The notes below the pieces were generated by a model that worked only from the letters and a program-made list of their open reading frames with translations, was not told where the DNA came from and did not search any database. Both the position numbers and the translations under genes were made by a program. From Paenibacillus hemerocallicola (GTDB taxonomy: Bacteria > Bacillota > Bacilli > Paenibacillales > NBRC-103111), in the NCBI RefSeq assembly GCF_006265175.1, contig NZ_VDCQ01000001.1, forward strand, positions 245,383 through 309,382: DNA of 64,000 nucleotides, in the 5' to 3' direction. Shown here piece after piece: positions 9,136 through 18,222 of the stretch (position 1 is its first letter; each line of letters opens with the position of its first letter).

Positions 9136-9183
9136 AACCTTTTCCGGTCGACTGCGGGTCGCCGGAAAAGGTTTGTTTTTTTA
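9136..9183 (+). terminator. Rho-independent terminator after murI
   Basis: AACCTTTTCCGG (9136-9147) pairs perfectly with CCGGAAAAGGTT (9162-9173), followed by a T-rich tail. The interval 9004-9135 shows no gene. Confidence 0.85.
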
Positions 9184-9197
9184 TGTAGACAAAATAG

Positions 9198-9236
9198 TTG
9201 TTTGAATATAACATTATAAATGTTACAAACGAACAT
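9198..9236 (+). promoter_or_regulatory. Putative operator of the aldolase-kinase operon
   Basis: A perfect palindrome AACATT-ATA-AATGTT (9210-9224) is bracketed by TTGTTTG and CAAACGAACA. The TGTTCGTTTG/AACATT pattern on the minus strand resembles operators of DeoR-family repressors (compare the GlpR half-site TGTTCG). The only DeoR gene here ends this operon. TAGACA (9185-9190) with TATAAC (9207-9212) is a possible promoter, so the palindrome would overlap the -10 region. Confidence 0.45.
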
Positions 9237-9275
9237 TAATTTTTTTCTATTGATGAACTCTTAGGAGGTATTCCC

Positions 9276-10112
9276 GTGTCTATTATTCCAAGAATGAATC
9301 GCCTGTTCGGCGAGGACGGCAAATGTTTCGATGTGGCGATCGACCACGGCTTTTTTAATGAGGTTTCTTTCCTGAGCGGTATCGAGAACATGAAGCAGGC
9401 GATCGAGACGATCGTCGCGGCCGATCCGGATGCGATACAGCTTAGCCCCGGACAGGCGACCTTGCTCCAAAGCATTCCGGGCAAGAAGAAGCCATCGCTC
9501 GTACTGCGTACCGATGTCGCGAATATTTACGGCAAGACACTCCCGAGCCATCTGTTCAGTCACTTGATCCACAATCCCGTTGAGCAGGCCGTATCGCTGG
9601 ATGCGGCTTGTGTCGTAGTCAATCTGCTGCTGCTGCCTAACCAGCCGGAATTGTACCATCAGTGCGTGGAGAACGTATGCAGGCTGAAGCCCGAGTGCGA
9701 GCGGTACGGCATGCCGCTTATGGTTGAACCGCTTGTGATGCTGCCGAACGAAACGCATGGAGGGTATATGGTAGACGGCGATTTGGGCAAAATCGTGCCG
9801 CTCGTCCGTCAGGCCGTCGAGCTCGGAGCGGATATTATCAAAGCCGACCCGTGCGATCATCTCGAGGAATACCATAAAGTCGTGGAGGCGGCTTCGGGCA
9901 AACCGGTCTTGCCGCGCGGAGGCGGACGGGCTCCGGACGAGACGATTCTGTCCCGCACGTACGAGCTGATGCAGCAAGGCGCATCCGGCATCGTATACGG
10001 CCGCAATGTCATCCAGCACGCTCACCCGGACCGCATGACGAGGGCATTTATGACGATCGTGCATGACGGGGCCACGGTCGTGCAGGCTATGGCTGTACTT
10101 AAGGGGGAGTGA
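9276..10112 (+). CDS. Class I (DhnA/LacD-type) aldolase
   Basis: A 278-residue TIM-barrel aldolase of the DeoC/FbaB/LacD group. FDVAIDHG near residue 22 is the typical first strand; the Schiff-base lysine is expected in ADIIKADPCDH (about residue 193), and PRGGGRAP with GIVYGRNV forms the phosphate-binding loops. It should cleave a phosphorylated ketose to two three-carbon units. GTG start with a strong TAGGAGGT site. First gene of an operon with an oxidoreductase, a PfkB kinase and a DeoR regulator. The natural sugar cannot be named from sequence. Confidence 0.8.
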   Translation: MSIIPRMNRLFGEDGKCFDVAIDHGFFNEVSFLSGIENMKQAIETIVAADPDAIQLSPGQATLLQSIPGKKKPSLVLRTDVANIYGKTLPSHLFSHLIHNPVEQAVSLDAACVVVNLLLLPNQPELYHQCVENVCRLKPECERYGMPLMVEPLVMLPNETHGGYMVDGDLGKIVPLVRQAVELGADIIKADPCDHLEEYHKVVEAASGKPVLPRGGGRAPDETILSRTYELMQQGASGIVYGRNVIQHAHPDRMTRAFMTIVHDGATVVQAMAVLKGE

Positions 10113-10117
10113 CGTTC

Positions 10118-11308
10118 ATGACGAGAAAGACAATACGCTTCGGCGTCATCGGCTGCGGTTTGATGGGCAAAGAATTTGCAAGCGCCGCCGCACGCTGGTG
10201 CCACTTGACGGGAGTCGATTTCGAGCCGCGGATTACGGCGGTTTGCGACGCAAACCCGGCTGCGGCCGAATGGTTCAAGGCATACGTACCGAGCGTGACG
10301 AAGACGACTACCGATTATCGCGAGCTGCTCGCCGATCCGGATATCGATGCGGTATATTGCGCGGTTCCTCACAACCTGCATGCGGACTTGTATATCGACA
10401 TTATCCGGGCAGGGAAGCATCTGCTTGGCGAGAAACCGTTCGGAATCGACCGATCGGCGAACGATCGGATCATGGCCGAAATGGCGAAATTTCCGGATGT
10501 GCTCGTTCGCTGCTCGTCGGAATTCCCGTTTTTTCCGGGAGCGTATCGGATCGGCGAATGGGTCAGGGAAGGACGGTTCGGCAAAATCATCGAAGTGGAG
10601 GCAGGCTTCTGGCACAGCAGCGATCTCGATCCGCTGAAGCCGATCAACTGGAAGCGGCGCATTGCCACGAACGGCGAATACGGCTGTATGGGAGATTTGG
10701 GCATGCATGTGCTGCACCTGCCGCTTCGTTTCGGCTGGCAGCCGAACAGCGTGCGCGCGCTGCTTCAGAAAACGGTGGACGAGCGGCCGGACGGCAAAGG
10801 CGGAAACGTTCCTTGCGAGACGTGGGACAACGCCATTCTCGCATGCGACGTGAATAATGATCTCGGCAAGTTCCCGATGGTGCTGTCGATGAAGCGGATC
10901 GCGCCCGGTCATGCCAATACTTGGTTTATCCGGATTAACGGTACCGAGCTATCGGCCGAGTATACGACGAAAAATCCGAAGGAAATCCGTTCCTTGCCTT
11001 ACAAGCCGGGCGGAGAGCAGGCGTGGCACACGTTGGACGTGCCCTACCAATCGGCATATTCCACGATTACCGGGGGCATATTCGAGTTCGGTTTCTCCGA
11101 TTCGATTCTGCAAATGTGGGCGGCGTTTTGCGACGAGCTTGTCAATCGCGATCATATGAAGCAGCCTCTGCATTGCGCTACGCCGGAGGAAGCCGCCGGC
11201 AGCCATAAACTGTTTACGGCCGCGCTGGAATCGGATCGTACCGGACAAACGGTGCATATCGGCGGGAGGGATTCGTTTGCGGCATCCGCAAGACCGACCG
11301 GAGCATGA
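10118..11308 (+). CDS. Gfo/Idh/MocA family oxidoreductase
   Basis: A 396-residue NAD(P)-dependent sugar oxidoreductase. Rossmann motif GVIGCGLMGKEF at residues 8-20, AVPHNLH, and the family EKP motif in LLGEKPFGID (about residue 108), whose Lys lines the active site. Start ATG 10118 with AAGGGGGAG upstream, five bases after the aldolase stop; it overlaps the kinase gene by 32 bp. Gfo/Idh enzymes oxidise, reduce or epimerise polyols and sugars; here the substrate should be the sugar later phosphorylated and cleaved by its neighbours. Confidence 0.85.
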   Translation: MTRKTIRFGVIGCGLMGKEFASAAARWCHLTGVDFEPRITAVCDANPAAAEWFKAYVPSVTKTTTDYRELLADPDIDAVYCAVPHNLHADLYIDIIRAGKHLLGEKPFGIDRSANDRIMAEMAKFPDVLVRCSSEFPFFPGAYRIGEWVREGRFGKIIEVEAGFWHSSDLDPLKPINWKRRIATNGEYGCMGDLGMHVLHLPLRFGWQPNSVRALLQKTVDERPDGKGGNVPCETWDNAILACDVNNDLGKFPMVLSMKRIAPGHANTWFIRINGTELSAEYTTKNPKEIRSLPYKPGGEQAWHTLDVPYQSAYSTITGGIFEFGFSDSILQMWAAFCDELVNRDHMKQPLHCATPEEAAGSHKLFTAALESDRTGQTVHIGGRDSFAASARPTGA

Positions 11309-12524
11309 CTATCAGCCGGATATCGCTCCGGACAAACAGACGGACGTAATCGTCGCCGGGCATATATGCCTTGACCTTATCCCGGATATGGGTCAAGCGG
11401 GCTTGGCGGCTCTTGCCGAGCCGGGGGCGTTGGTACATGTAGGCGGGGCGGTCCTCTCGACTGGCGGTACGGTCGCCAATTCCGGCTTGGCGCTCCATCG
11501 GCTCGGAGTTGCCGTGAAGCTGATGGGCAAGGTCGGGGACGACGCATTTGGCCGTCTTATTATGGAAGCCTTGGGTAAGCATAGCCCGCGCATGGCCGAC
11601 GGGATGATCGTAAGCGGCGGCGAGCAGAGCTCGTACAGTATCGTGATCAGCCCATCGGGCTCGGACCGTATTTTCCTCCATTGTCCGGGCACGAACGATA
11701 CATTTAAGGCGGATGACGTATCCGAAGAGTCGCTCGATGGGGCAAAGCTGCTTCATTTCGGATATCCGCCGCTTATGAAGGAAATGTATGAGAACGACGG
11801 ACGGGAGCTGGAGAAGCTCCTGGCCAAAGCGAAGGCGAAGGGGCTTACCGTTTCGCTCGACATGTCCCGTCCCGATCCGGACTCGCCCTCCGGGAAGGTC
11901 GACTGGCGTTCCATCCTGAAACGCATCCTGCCTTACGTAGACCTTTATTTGCCCAGCTGGGAAGAAACGGTATTCATGTTGGGTTCGGACCGCTCCGGTT
12001 CGGGAGCAAACGGCGGGGCGCAAGCATCCGTCAGCGCCCATGATCTGGCGAGTATATCCGGACAGCTTGTGGAGATGGGGGCCGCAGTAGTCGGCATTAA
12101 GCTCGGGGAAGAAGGGTTGTACGTGCGCACGACCGGCGATGCCGATCGAATGAGTCGGATCGGCGCGGCCATGCCCTCGACAATTGCGGATTGGCGTGAG
12201 AGAGAATTGCTCGCTCCGTGCTTCGAGACGACGGTCGTCGGGACGACGGGGGCGGGAGATTGCACGATTGCCGGGTTTTTGTGCGGGCTTCTGCACGGCT
12301 TGCCGCTTGAAGAAACGATGACGGCCGCAGTCGCCGTAGGAGCCTGCAGTGTGGAAACGTTGGATGCCACCAGCGGAATCGTCCCGTGGACTTCCGTCGT
12401 GCGCCGGATCGAGAAAGGCTGGCGCAGGAGAGCTCCCGGATTGCCGCTTGAAGGGTGGACTCCGGGGACGGACGGCGTCGCTTGGATAGGCCCATATGAC
12501 AAAAGCCGCACTAATCCGGTATAA
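11277..12524 (+). CDS. PfkB family sugar kinase
   Basis: A 415-residue ribokinase-like carbohydrate kinase. The N-terminal VAGHICLDLIPDM and GGTVANSGLALHRLG signatures and the C-terminal catalytic TGAGDCTIAGFLCGLL motif (catalytic Asp near residue 327) are intact. It is longer than most PfkB kinases (about 300-350), with an insertion around residues 225-310. TTG start with GGGAGGG seven bases upstream, inside the end of the previous gene, implying translational coupling. With the aldolase it makes a phosphorylate-then-cleave module. Confidence 0.85.
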   Translation: MRHPQDRPEHDYQPDIAPDKQTDVIVAGHICLDLIPDMGQAGLAALAEPGALVHVGGAVLSTGGTVANSGLALHRLGVAVKLMGKVGDDAFGRLIMEALGKHSPRMADGMIVSGGEQSSYSIVISPSGSDRIFLHCPGTNDTFKADDVSEESLDGAKLLHFGYPPLMKEMYENDGRELEKLLAKAKAKGLTVSLDMSRPDPDSPSGKVDWRSILKRILPYVDLYLPSWEETVFMLGSDRSGSGANGGAQASVSAHDLASISGQLVEMGAAVVGIKLGEEGLYVRTTGDADRMSRIGAAMPSTIADWRERELLAPCFETTVVGTTGAGDCTIAGFLCGLLHGLPLEETMTAAVAVGACSVETLDATSGIVPWTSVVRRIEKGWRRRAPGLPLEGWTPGTDGVAWIGPYDKSRTNPV

Positions 12525-12584
12525 TGGGTAGAAACGAATTTGTGCCGTCCGAAGCGGATCGGTTGACGGAGTGAAGAATCGGGA

Positions 12585-13346
12585 ATGCGCTCGAACTTGA
12601 ACGAACGGCAAAATGAAATATGGAACGAGATTCAGCGGGAAGGCGAAGTGAAAATCAGCGAGCTGAAGGATCGTTACGCGGTCACGGATATGACGATCCG
12701 TCGCGATCTGGAAAAGCTGGAAGCGCTGGGTCTGGTAAGACGGACGTTCGGCGGCGCCATTCCCGTTACGCTCGACGTCTCGTTAAAGGACCGCGATGCG
12801 ATGCTTACGGATGAGAAAATGCGGATCGGCAAGTCGGCTGCCGGACTGGTCATGCCGAATCAGGCGATCTTCATCGACGGAGGCACGACGACGCTGCAGG
12901 TCGCCAAGCATATAAGTCCCGACAGCTCGGTTACGGTCATTACGAACGCATTGAATGTGGCCGCGGTTTTGATGGAGAAAGGAATTCATACGATCGTGGC
13001 GGGCGGTATGCTGCTCGAGAAGACCGGATCGATGGTCGGGCCAATCGCGATCGAAGCACTGAGCACGATGGCGTTCGATCAAGTGTTTCTCGGAACGACC
13101 GGGATGACGGCGGAGCACGGCTTCAGCAACTCCAACTCGTTCGAAGCGGAGCTGAAGCGGCACGCGATGCGCCGGGCCGGTCAAGTGAACGTCGTCGCCG
13201 ACGCGAGCAAGTTCGGGGAGCGGTTTCTGCATTCGTTTGCGGGGTTCAAGGACGTTCATCGGATCGTTACGGACCGGGAGCCGCCAGAGCCGATAAGGAG
13301 TGCCGCCGAGAACGAAGGCTTGCAAATCGTGGTCGCGCCGGAATAG
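12585..13346 (+). CDS. DeoR/GlpR family transcriptional regulator
   Basis: A 253-residue repressor with the DeoR signature: N-terminal winged HTH (VKISELKDRYAVTDMTIRRDLEKLEALGLVRR, residues 22-55) and a C-terminal sugar-phosphate sensing domain containing FIDGGTTT and ITNALNVA. Last gene of the aldolase operon, 60 bp after the kinase. It probably represses the operon and is released by a phosphorylated intermediate, as in other DeoR systems. Confidence 0.88.
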   Translation: MRSNLNERQNEIWNEIQREGEVKISELKDRYAVTDMTIRRDLEKLEALGLVRRTFGGAIPVTLDVSLKDRDAMLTDEKMRIGKSAAGLVMPNQAIFIDGGTTTLQVAKHISPDSSVTVITNALNVAAVLMEKGIHTIVAGGMLLEKTGSMVGPIAIEALSTMAFDQVFLGTTGMTAEHGFSNSNSFEAELKRHAMRRAGQVNVVADASKFGERFLHSFAGFKDVHRIVTDREPPEPIRSAAENEGLQIVVAPE

Positions 13347-13377
13347 CGTGCCGCTGCGCCAACCAATACGAAACGAA

Positions 13378-13416
13378 AAAGACAAGAGATGCGGTGTAAT
13401 CCGCGCTCTTGTCTTT
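13378..13416 (+). terminator. Terminator after the DeoR gene
   Basis: AAAGACAAGAG (13378-13388) pairs with CTCTTGTCTTT (13406-13416), with an inner GCGG/CCGC stem. The following T run is short. Confidence 0.7.
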
Positions 13417-13527
13417 CTGTGTCTATATTATACCATACCGTGGAAGGTTATAACAGACTGGCGGTCGGACCGATTTCAGTGTAGACTGTTCAGAGTCGCT
13501 GTCGATTCGATTGGAGGAATAGCTTGA

Positions 13528-15480
13528 ATGAAGAGGTACCCTTTTGATTATGATCCTTCTCAGCCTTTTATGAAGCAAGTCGGCAATTGGGTTGCGGATG
13601 TGTTTTACGAATTGCTGCCCGAACACGGCTTCGAAGTCCGGGACGAGCAAATTTATATGGCGTTTCAGCTGGAGAAGGCATTTCAAGAGAAACGTACGCT
13701 TTTTGCGGAAGCGGGAGTAGGCACGGGGAAGACGCTCGTGTATTTGCTGTACTCGCTCTGCTACGCCCGCCATACGCGTAAGCCGGTCGTAGTCGCCTGT
13801 GCGAACGAATCGCTGATCGAACAGCTTGTCAAGCCGGAAGGGGATATCGCGAAGCTGTCCCGTTATTTGCAATTGGATATAGATGCGCGACTCGGAAAAT
13901 CGCCCGAACAATATGTTTGTCTAGTGAAGCTGAACGAAGCGAGATTCAGAGAGGAAGAAGCGGAGCAATTCGAAGAGCTGTATGAGAGCTTGCCGGGATT
14001 CGTCCGCAATCGCGAAGCGCTGCAATCGTTTCACGCGTACGGGGACAGAAGGCATTATCCGCAATTCAACGACGAGCAATGGAAGAAGATCGGCTGGGAC
14101 GTTTATCAGGATTGCTTCGCATGCGATAAGCGGCACCGCTGCGGCATGACGCTCTCCCGCGACCATTACCGGAAATCCTCCGACATCATCGTTTGCTCCC
14201 ACGACTTTTATATGGAGCACGTATGGACGTACGAAGGAAGAAAACGGGAAGGGCAGCTGCCGCTGCTCCCCGACCATAGCGCGGTCATTTTCGACGAAGG
14301 GCATTTGCTGGAGTTCGCCGCCCAGAAGGCGTTGGCATACAAGCTTAAGCATCCCGTATTTGAAGAGTTGATTACCCGGCTGCTTCAAGGCCAAATCCGG
14401 GAATCGTTGGCCGAGCGCATCGATCAGGCGATTGCCCAAAGCGAGAATATGTTCGACACGCTGAAGCGGGAAAGCGTGGCCGTCCCCGGGTCGGACCGGA
14501 AGGAAATCCGGTTGAACGAGCATGTTCTGGAAGAGGTACGGCGATTCCGGATGCTGCTAGAGGCGATTGACGAGGAGCTCGTTTTTGAAAGCGGCCTGTA
14601 CACGTTGAACGAATACAACCTCCGGATCGTCGAGGAGCATCTGGAAATGGCGCAGAAGGCACTGTCGTTGTTTGAAAGCCCCGCTACGCTGCTATGCTGG
14701 GCGGAAGAGAACGAGAGCGGTTTCTCGCTCGCGATCATGCCGAGAACCGTCAAGGAAGTGATGCGGGAGCGCGTATTCGGCTCGAGCAAGCCGATTATTT
14801 TCTCTTCGGCGACTTTATCGGTGGACGGCGGGTTCGATTATATGGCGGAAAGTCTCGGAATCGGATCTTACCTGTCTTTTTCGGTCGCATCTCCTTACGA
14901 TTACGGGAATCAGATGAAGGTTGTCGCGCCGGAACCATATAAGGGGGAAGCATTCGCGGAGAAAATGAAGATCGCCGTGCAAGGCATTAAGCAAACCGGC
15001 GGTAGAGCCCTGCTCTTGTTTCCGGCGGGCGAACAACTGCAGCAGTTCAAGCGGGAACTGGCCCGGTATCCGGAACTGGCCGGCTATCGGTTCCGGTTCG
15101 AAGGCGACGGAGAAATCAGCACATTGATTCAAGCTTTCCAAAACGACGAGGAAAGCATCCTTTGCTCGTCCAGCTTGTGGGAAGGCCTCGACATTCCCGG
15201 ACCTTCTTTGTCGAACGTCATCATCTGGTCGCTGCCATTTCCTCCTCATGATCCCGTTTTCACGGCAAAGCGCCAACAGGCGGAGGCTCCGTTCGAGGAG
15301 GTCGAACTGCCCTATATGCTCCTTCGCCTGCGCCAAGGAATAGGTCGATTGATACGCAGCCGCGACGATTCGGGGATCGTGATGCTGTTATGCGAGCGGC
15401 TGCAGCAGCGGGACGGCCTGCGGGAGCAGATTGCCGCCTTGCTGCCCGATGGGGTCGTGCTTGGAGCTATGGAGCATTAG
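13528..15480 (+). CDS. DinG/XPD-type ATP-dependent DNA helicase
   Basis: A 650-residue superfamily 2 helicase of the DinG/Rad3 group. Walker A is AEAGVGTGKTLVY (about residue 60) and Walker B is IFDEGH (about residue 253). Four cysteines of the right spacing for a 4Fe-4S cluster are present: YVCLVK (about 130), DCFAC (about 195) and RHRCGM. The C-terminal half has SSSLWEGLDIPG and the arginine-finger region QGIGRLIRS. DinG enzymes unwind forked or R-loop DNA and act in repair. Smaller than B. subtilis DinG, with no exonuclease domain. Single gene between terminators. Confidence 0.85.
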   Translation: MKRYPFDYDPSQPFMKQVGNWVADVFYELLPEHGFEVRDEQIYMAFQLEKAFQEKRTLFAEAGVGTGKTLVYLLYSLCYARHTRKPVVVACANESLIEQLVKPEGDIAKLSRYLQLDIDARLGKSPEQYVCLVKLNEARFREEEAEQFEELYESLPGFVRNREALQSFHAYGDRRHYPQFNDEQWKKIGWDVYQDCFACDKRHRCGMTLSRDHYRKSSDIIVCSHDFYMEHVWTYEGRKREGQLPLLPDHSAVIFDEGHLLEFAAQKALAYKLKHPVFEELITRLLQGQIRESLAERIDQAIAQSENMFDTLKRESVAVPGSDRKEIRLNEHVLEEVRRFRMLLEAIDEELVFESGLYTLNEYNLRIVEEHLEMAQKALSLFESPATLLCWAEENESGFSLAIMPRTVKEVMRERVFGSSKPIIFSSATLSVDGGFDYMAESLGIGSYLSFSVASPYDYGNQMKVVAPEPYKGEAFAEKMKIAVQGIKQTGGRALLLFPAGEQLQQFKRELARYPELAGYRFRFEGDGEISTLIQAFQNDEESILCSSSLWEGLDIPGPSLSNVIIWSLPFPPHDPVFTAKRQQAEAPFEEVELPYMLLRLRQGIGRLIRSRDDSGIVMLLCERLQQRDGLREQIAALLPDGVVLGAMEH

Positions 15481-15528
15481 TCCTTCTTTACATCTGCCAA
15501 TGAACAGGTTCTAATTAGTATAAATGCG

Positions 15529-15570
15529 AGCGGCATTTCTTTCGTCACGGACGAACGAAGTGCCGCTTTT
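15529..15570 (+). terminator. Terminator after the helicase gene
   Basis: AGCGGCATTTCTTTCGTC (15529-15546) pairs, with two wobble positions, with the complementary arm ending at 15567, followed by TTTT. Confidence 0.75.
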
Positions 15571-15692
15571 CACCGTTTCAGTGGCGATGTTTCGCGACTC
15601 TTTCCGGCAGAATCGCTAATGACACAGATTGTACAATTGTGTGCCGGCCGCCGGATTGGGATAATGGAATTGACAAATACAGGAGGTGTTCC

Positions 15693-16382
15693 ATGATCAG
15701 GACGAGAGCGGTGCTTTTCGATCTATTCGAAACGCTCATTTCCGAATATGCCGACGGCATCCGGAAGGTGAGCCGGGCGAACCGGAATCATGCCGAGAGG
15801 CTCGGCCTTGCGCACGACGTATACCGCCAAGAGTGGGGAGCCGCTCACAATAAACGGATGACGGGACAATTCGCCGATTATTTTGCCGTCATGAGACATA
15901 TTCTGGAAGGTCAACAGGTGGAAGCGGACGAGCGGACGGTAAAGGAATTGTACGAAGAGCGGGTTTTGGAGAAGAGAGCCGCCTTTAAGGGCATCGATCC
16001 CGAAGTATTCGAGCTGCTGGGCGCCTTCAAGCAAGAAGGGTTGAAGCTCGGACTTATAAGCAACTGCACGGAGGAAGAGGTGCACGCCTGGCCGGACTGC
16101 GAGCTTGCCCCTTATTTCGATGAGGTCATTTTCTCCTATCAAGCCGGTTACGCCAAACCGGACCCGTCCATTTATCGTCTCGCCTGCGACCGTCTGGGCG
16201 TGACGGCGGAGCAATGCGTATTTATTGGGGACGGCGGATCTGACGAGTTGAACGGCGCAAACGGCGTCGCGATGCGGGCTTATCATGCCGTCTGGTATTT
16301 GCCCCTTTCGATGCGGGACAAGATTACCGGCTATCCGAAGCTGGACCGGCCGCTGCAAGCGTTGGACGCGGTCGTCCGATGA
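15693..16382 (+). CDS. HAD superfamily hydrolase (subfamily IA)
   Basis: A 229-residue haloacid-dehalogenase-fold phosphatase. Motif I DLFETL (nucleophile Asp about residue 10; the second Asp of DxD is replaced by Glu, as in some IA members), motif II LISNCT, motif III Lys in YAKPDPSIY and motif IV GDGGSDE. The small alpha-helical cap is between motifs I and II. The ATG at 15693 has AGGAGGTG upstream. Substrate unknown. Its stop overlaps the ATG of the decayed SDR frame. Confidence 0.85.
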   Translation: MIRTRAVLFDLFETLISEYADGIRKVSRANRNHAERLGLAHDVYRQEWGAAHNKRMTGQFADYFAVMRHILEGQQVEADERTVKELYEERVLEKRAAFKGIDPEVFELLGAFKQEGLKLGLISNCTEEEVHAWPDCELAPYFDEVIFSYQAGYAKPDPSIYRLACDRLGVTAEQCVFIGDGGSDELNGANGVAMRAYHAVWYLPLSMRDKITGYPKLDRPLQALDAVVR

Positions 16383-16396
16383 TAGGGGAGCCGGCT

Positions 16397-16859
16397 ATGA
16401 GCCACCGTTATTGGATCGTTACCGGAACGTCGCGGGGGATTGGCGCGGCTTTGGCCAAGCTGCTACTCGGACCGGACAGTGAAGTAATATGCATAGCCCG
16501 GAGCGAGAACGAGGATTTGAGGCTGGTTGCCAAACAGCTGTGCAGAAACCCCGTTCGCCGGAATGAGTTCGTATTGCAGCTCCAAGGCCGGGTTGAATAT
16601 GTTTACCGAGTGTGTGAATATGGAACAGCAGAACGCGGCGTATCCGGTGCGACTACTAGTAGTTTATCCGGGTATGATCGATACGGGCATGCAATCGGTC
16701 GCAAGAAACAGTAAAGCCGATCAGCTGCCGACGGCGCATTTTTTTCAGCAGGCGTACGACGAGGGAGTATTGGCGACGCCGGAACAGACGGCAGAGGGAA
16801 TTATTCGACTGTTGGAACGTGGCAGGCAGGATGCTTGTATCGTGAAGCAATTGGATTAG
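16397..16859 (+). pseudogene. Decayed short-chain dehydrogenase (YueD-like)
   Basis: The first frame (from ATG 16397) encodes a Rossmann start, YWIVTGTSRGIGAALAKLLL and ICIARSEN, then loses similarity near codon 45. A second frame (about 16540-16859) resumes with SSYCSSKAGLNMFTECVNMEQ, containing the YxxxK pair, and the normal C-terminus. The two halves resemble B. subtilis YueD-type reductase, but the central portion of roughly 90 residues with the NNAG and catalytic Ser motifs is missing and the frames do not join. Not expected to be functional. Confidence 0.75.
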
Positions 16860-17438
16860 CAACCGATTCGAAATCTCAACGATTGTATTCTCAAAAGCTT
16901 CGGTACTTTTAGTGAATCTAATTGTTACTGCTTAGGCCGGCTTGGTCCGCCGATAAAGCGGGAAGACAGAAGCAGGTTGAAATTGGCACTAAAGCACTAT
17001 CAGTCAGCACAATGAACGGAAAGGGAATTTGAGCCATCCGTTTAAGGCGCAGTCAACGGCTCAATTTCGGATGCTTATATTACTGACGATACTATATAGT
17101 ATAAGGTATAGGTTGACGCTCCCTTGCTCCAGAAGGGGGCTTTTTCAACGTCTCCTGCTCCTCCTCAACCTCATTATCATCCACATCTTCTTCCTTTTTT
17201 CTTCGCATCAGCTATCCCGCATTCGTTGGCACCATGACGCTCGTCGACCATTTCACGGCGCTTTGTGCACTACATCCGGACATACGCCTTGTTTGACTCT
17301 CGAATTGTGCTGCTGACCGCGCAGATCGCTGAATGCTCGCATATGCTGGACTAGCGCAGCTGCAGCAGTCACCGCGCACTTGGAAACCGATCGATAAATC
17401 CGCCAAGAGAAGCGGCGGAACAAAAGGGGACGGGACGA
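16860..17438. other. Intergenic stretch before the endolysin
   Basis: No gene I can support. Open frames here (such as 17029-17316) have no ribosome binding site and low-complexity composition. CTCCCTTGCTCCAGAAGGGGGC followed by T residues near 17118-17146 could be a weak hairpin. Given the phage-type endolysin that follows, this may be degraded phage DNA, but no phage gene is recognisable. Confidence 0.3.
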
Positions 17439-18095
17439 ATGGATAAGGCAACATTTATTGCTGCAATCGCCCCATTCGCCATCGCCGAACAAATCCGTAC
17501 CGGCGTATTGGCGTCGATTACAATAGCTCAGGCCGCACTCGAAAGCGGGTGGGGGGCGTCAGCGCCCGGCAACAACTTATTTGGCATAAAAGGGACCGGA
17601 CAGGATCTGGTCACGCGGGAATTCGTAAACGGCCATTTCATCGGCGTTGTAAACGGATTTCGGGTTTACGACAGCTGGGAAGGAAGCGTAATCGACCATA
17701 GCGATTTTTTGATCGCAAACAAGCGGTTTGCAGCGGCCGGATTTTTTGAGCGAAGCGCAAGGCTGGATTACTTCGGCGCGGCGTTGGCGCTTCAAGCGGC
17801 CGGGTACGCAACCGATCCGGACTATGCGGCCAAATTGATCGGCATTATCGAGACAAACGGTCTTGCGAAATACGACTCGGCTGCTGCTGCAGCTAATGCC
17901 AAAGAAAACGAAGCGATGCAACTGGAGCAGTGGCAGTGGAAGATGCTCGCAGATTCGCTGGACGGATTATACCGCAAAGGATTGATCAGCGACTACAAAT
18001 GGGCAGAGAAAGCGTATACGGGCGTAATGACGCAAACGGAGCTGGATTGGTTGAATGCGGTCATGAGTGCACGTCAAATCGGCCACTCCGTGTAA
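17439..18095 (+). CDS. GH73-type N-acetylglucosaminidase endolysin
   Basis: A 218-residue glucosaminidase of the FlgJ/LytG-like GH73 family. ITIAQAALESGWGASAPGNNLFGIKG (residues about 28-53) contains the catalytic Glu, followed by DSWEGSVIDHSDFL and YATDPDYAAKLIGII. There is no signal peptide. The C-terminal 60 residues after an Ala-rich linker resemble the short helical repeat seen in phage endolysins of this group. Ribosome binding site AAAAGGGGA. No holin or capsid genes are nearby, so it is an orphan phage-type lysin or a domesticated autolysin. Confidence 0.8.
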   Translation: MDKATFIAAIAPFAIAEQIRTGVLASITIAQAALESGWGASAPGNNLFGIKGTGQDLVTREFVNGHFIGVVNGFRVYDSWEGSVIDHSDFLIANKRFAAAGFFERSARLDYFGAALALQAAGYATDPDYAAKLIGIIETNGLAKYDSAAAAANAKENEAMQLEQWQWKMLADSLDGLYRKGLISDYKWAEKAYTGVMTQTELDWLNAVMSARQIGHSV

Positions 18096-18222
18096 TACAA
18101 CGCTACAGGCGTGTCGCGGTCATTGGCGAGGAATCGAAGAGTGCAACTCAGGTTAAAATAGGCCCCTTCCCGCCAATGAAGCAGGTGGGGGTTTACTACA
18201 TCTTTTCCTCCGTATTTTATTG

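Noticed and set aside
11214..12611. A 465-codon minus-strand ORF
   Set aside because: Antisense to the PfkB kinase gene, which has intact motifs and a ribosome binding site.
17029..17316. A 95-codon hydrophobic ORF that might be a holin
   Set aside because: No ribosome binding site, irregular composition, and no two-helix holin pattern.
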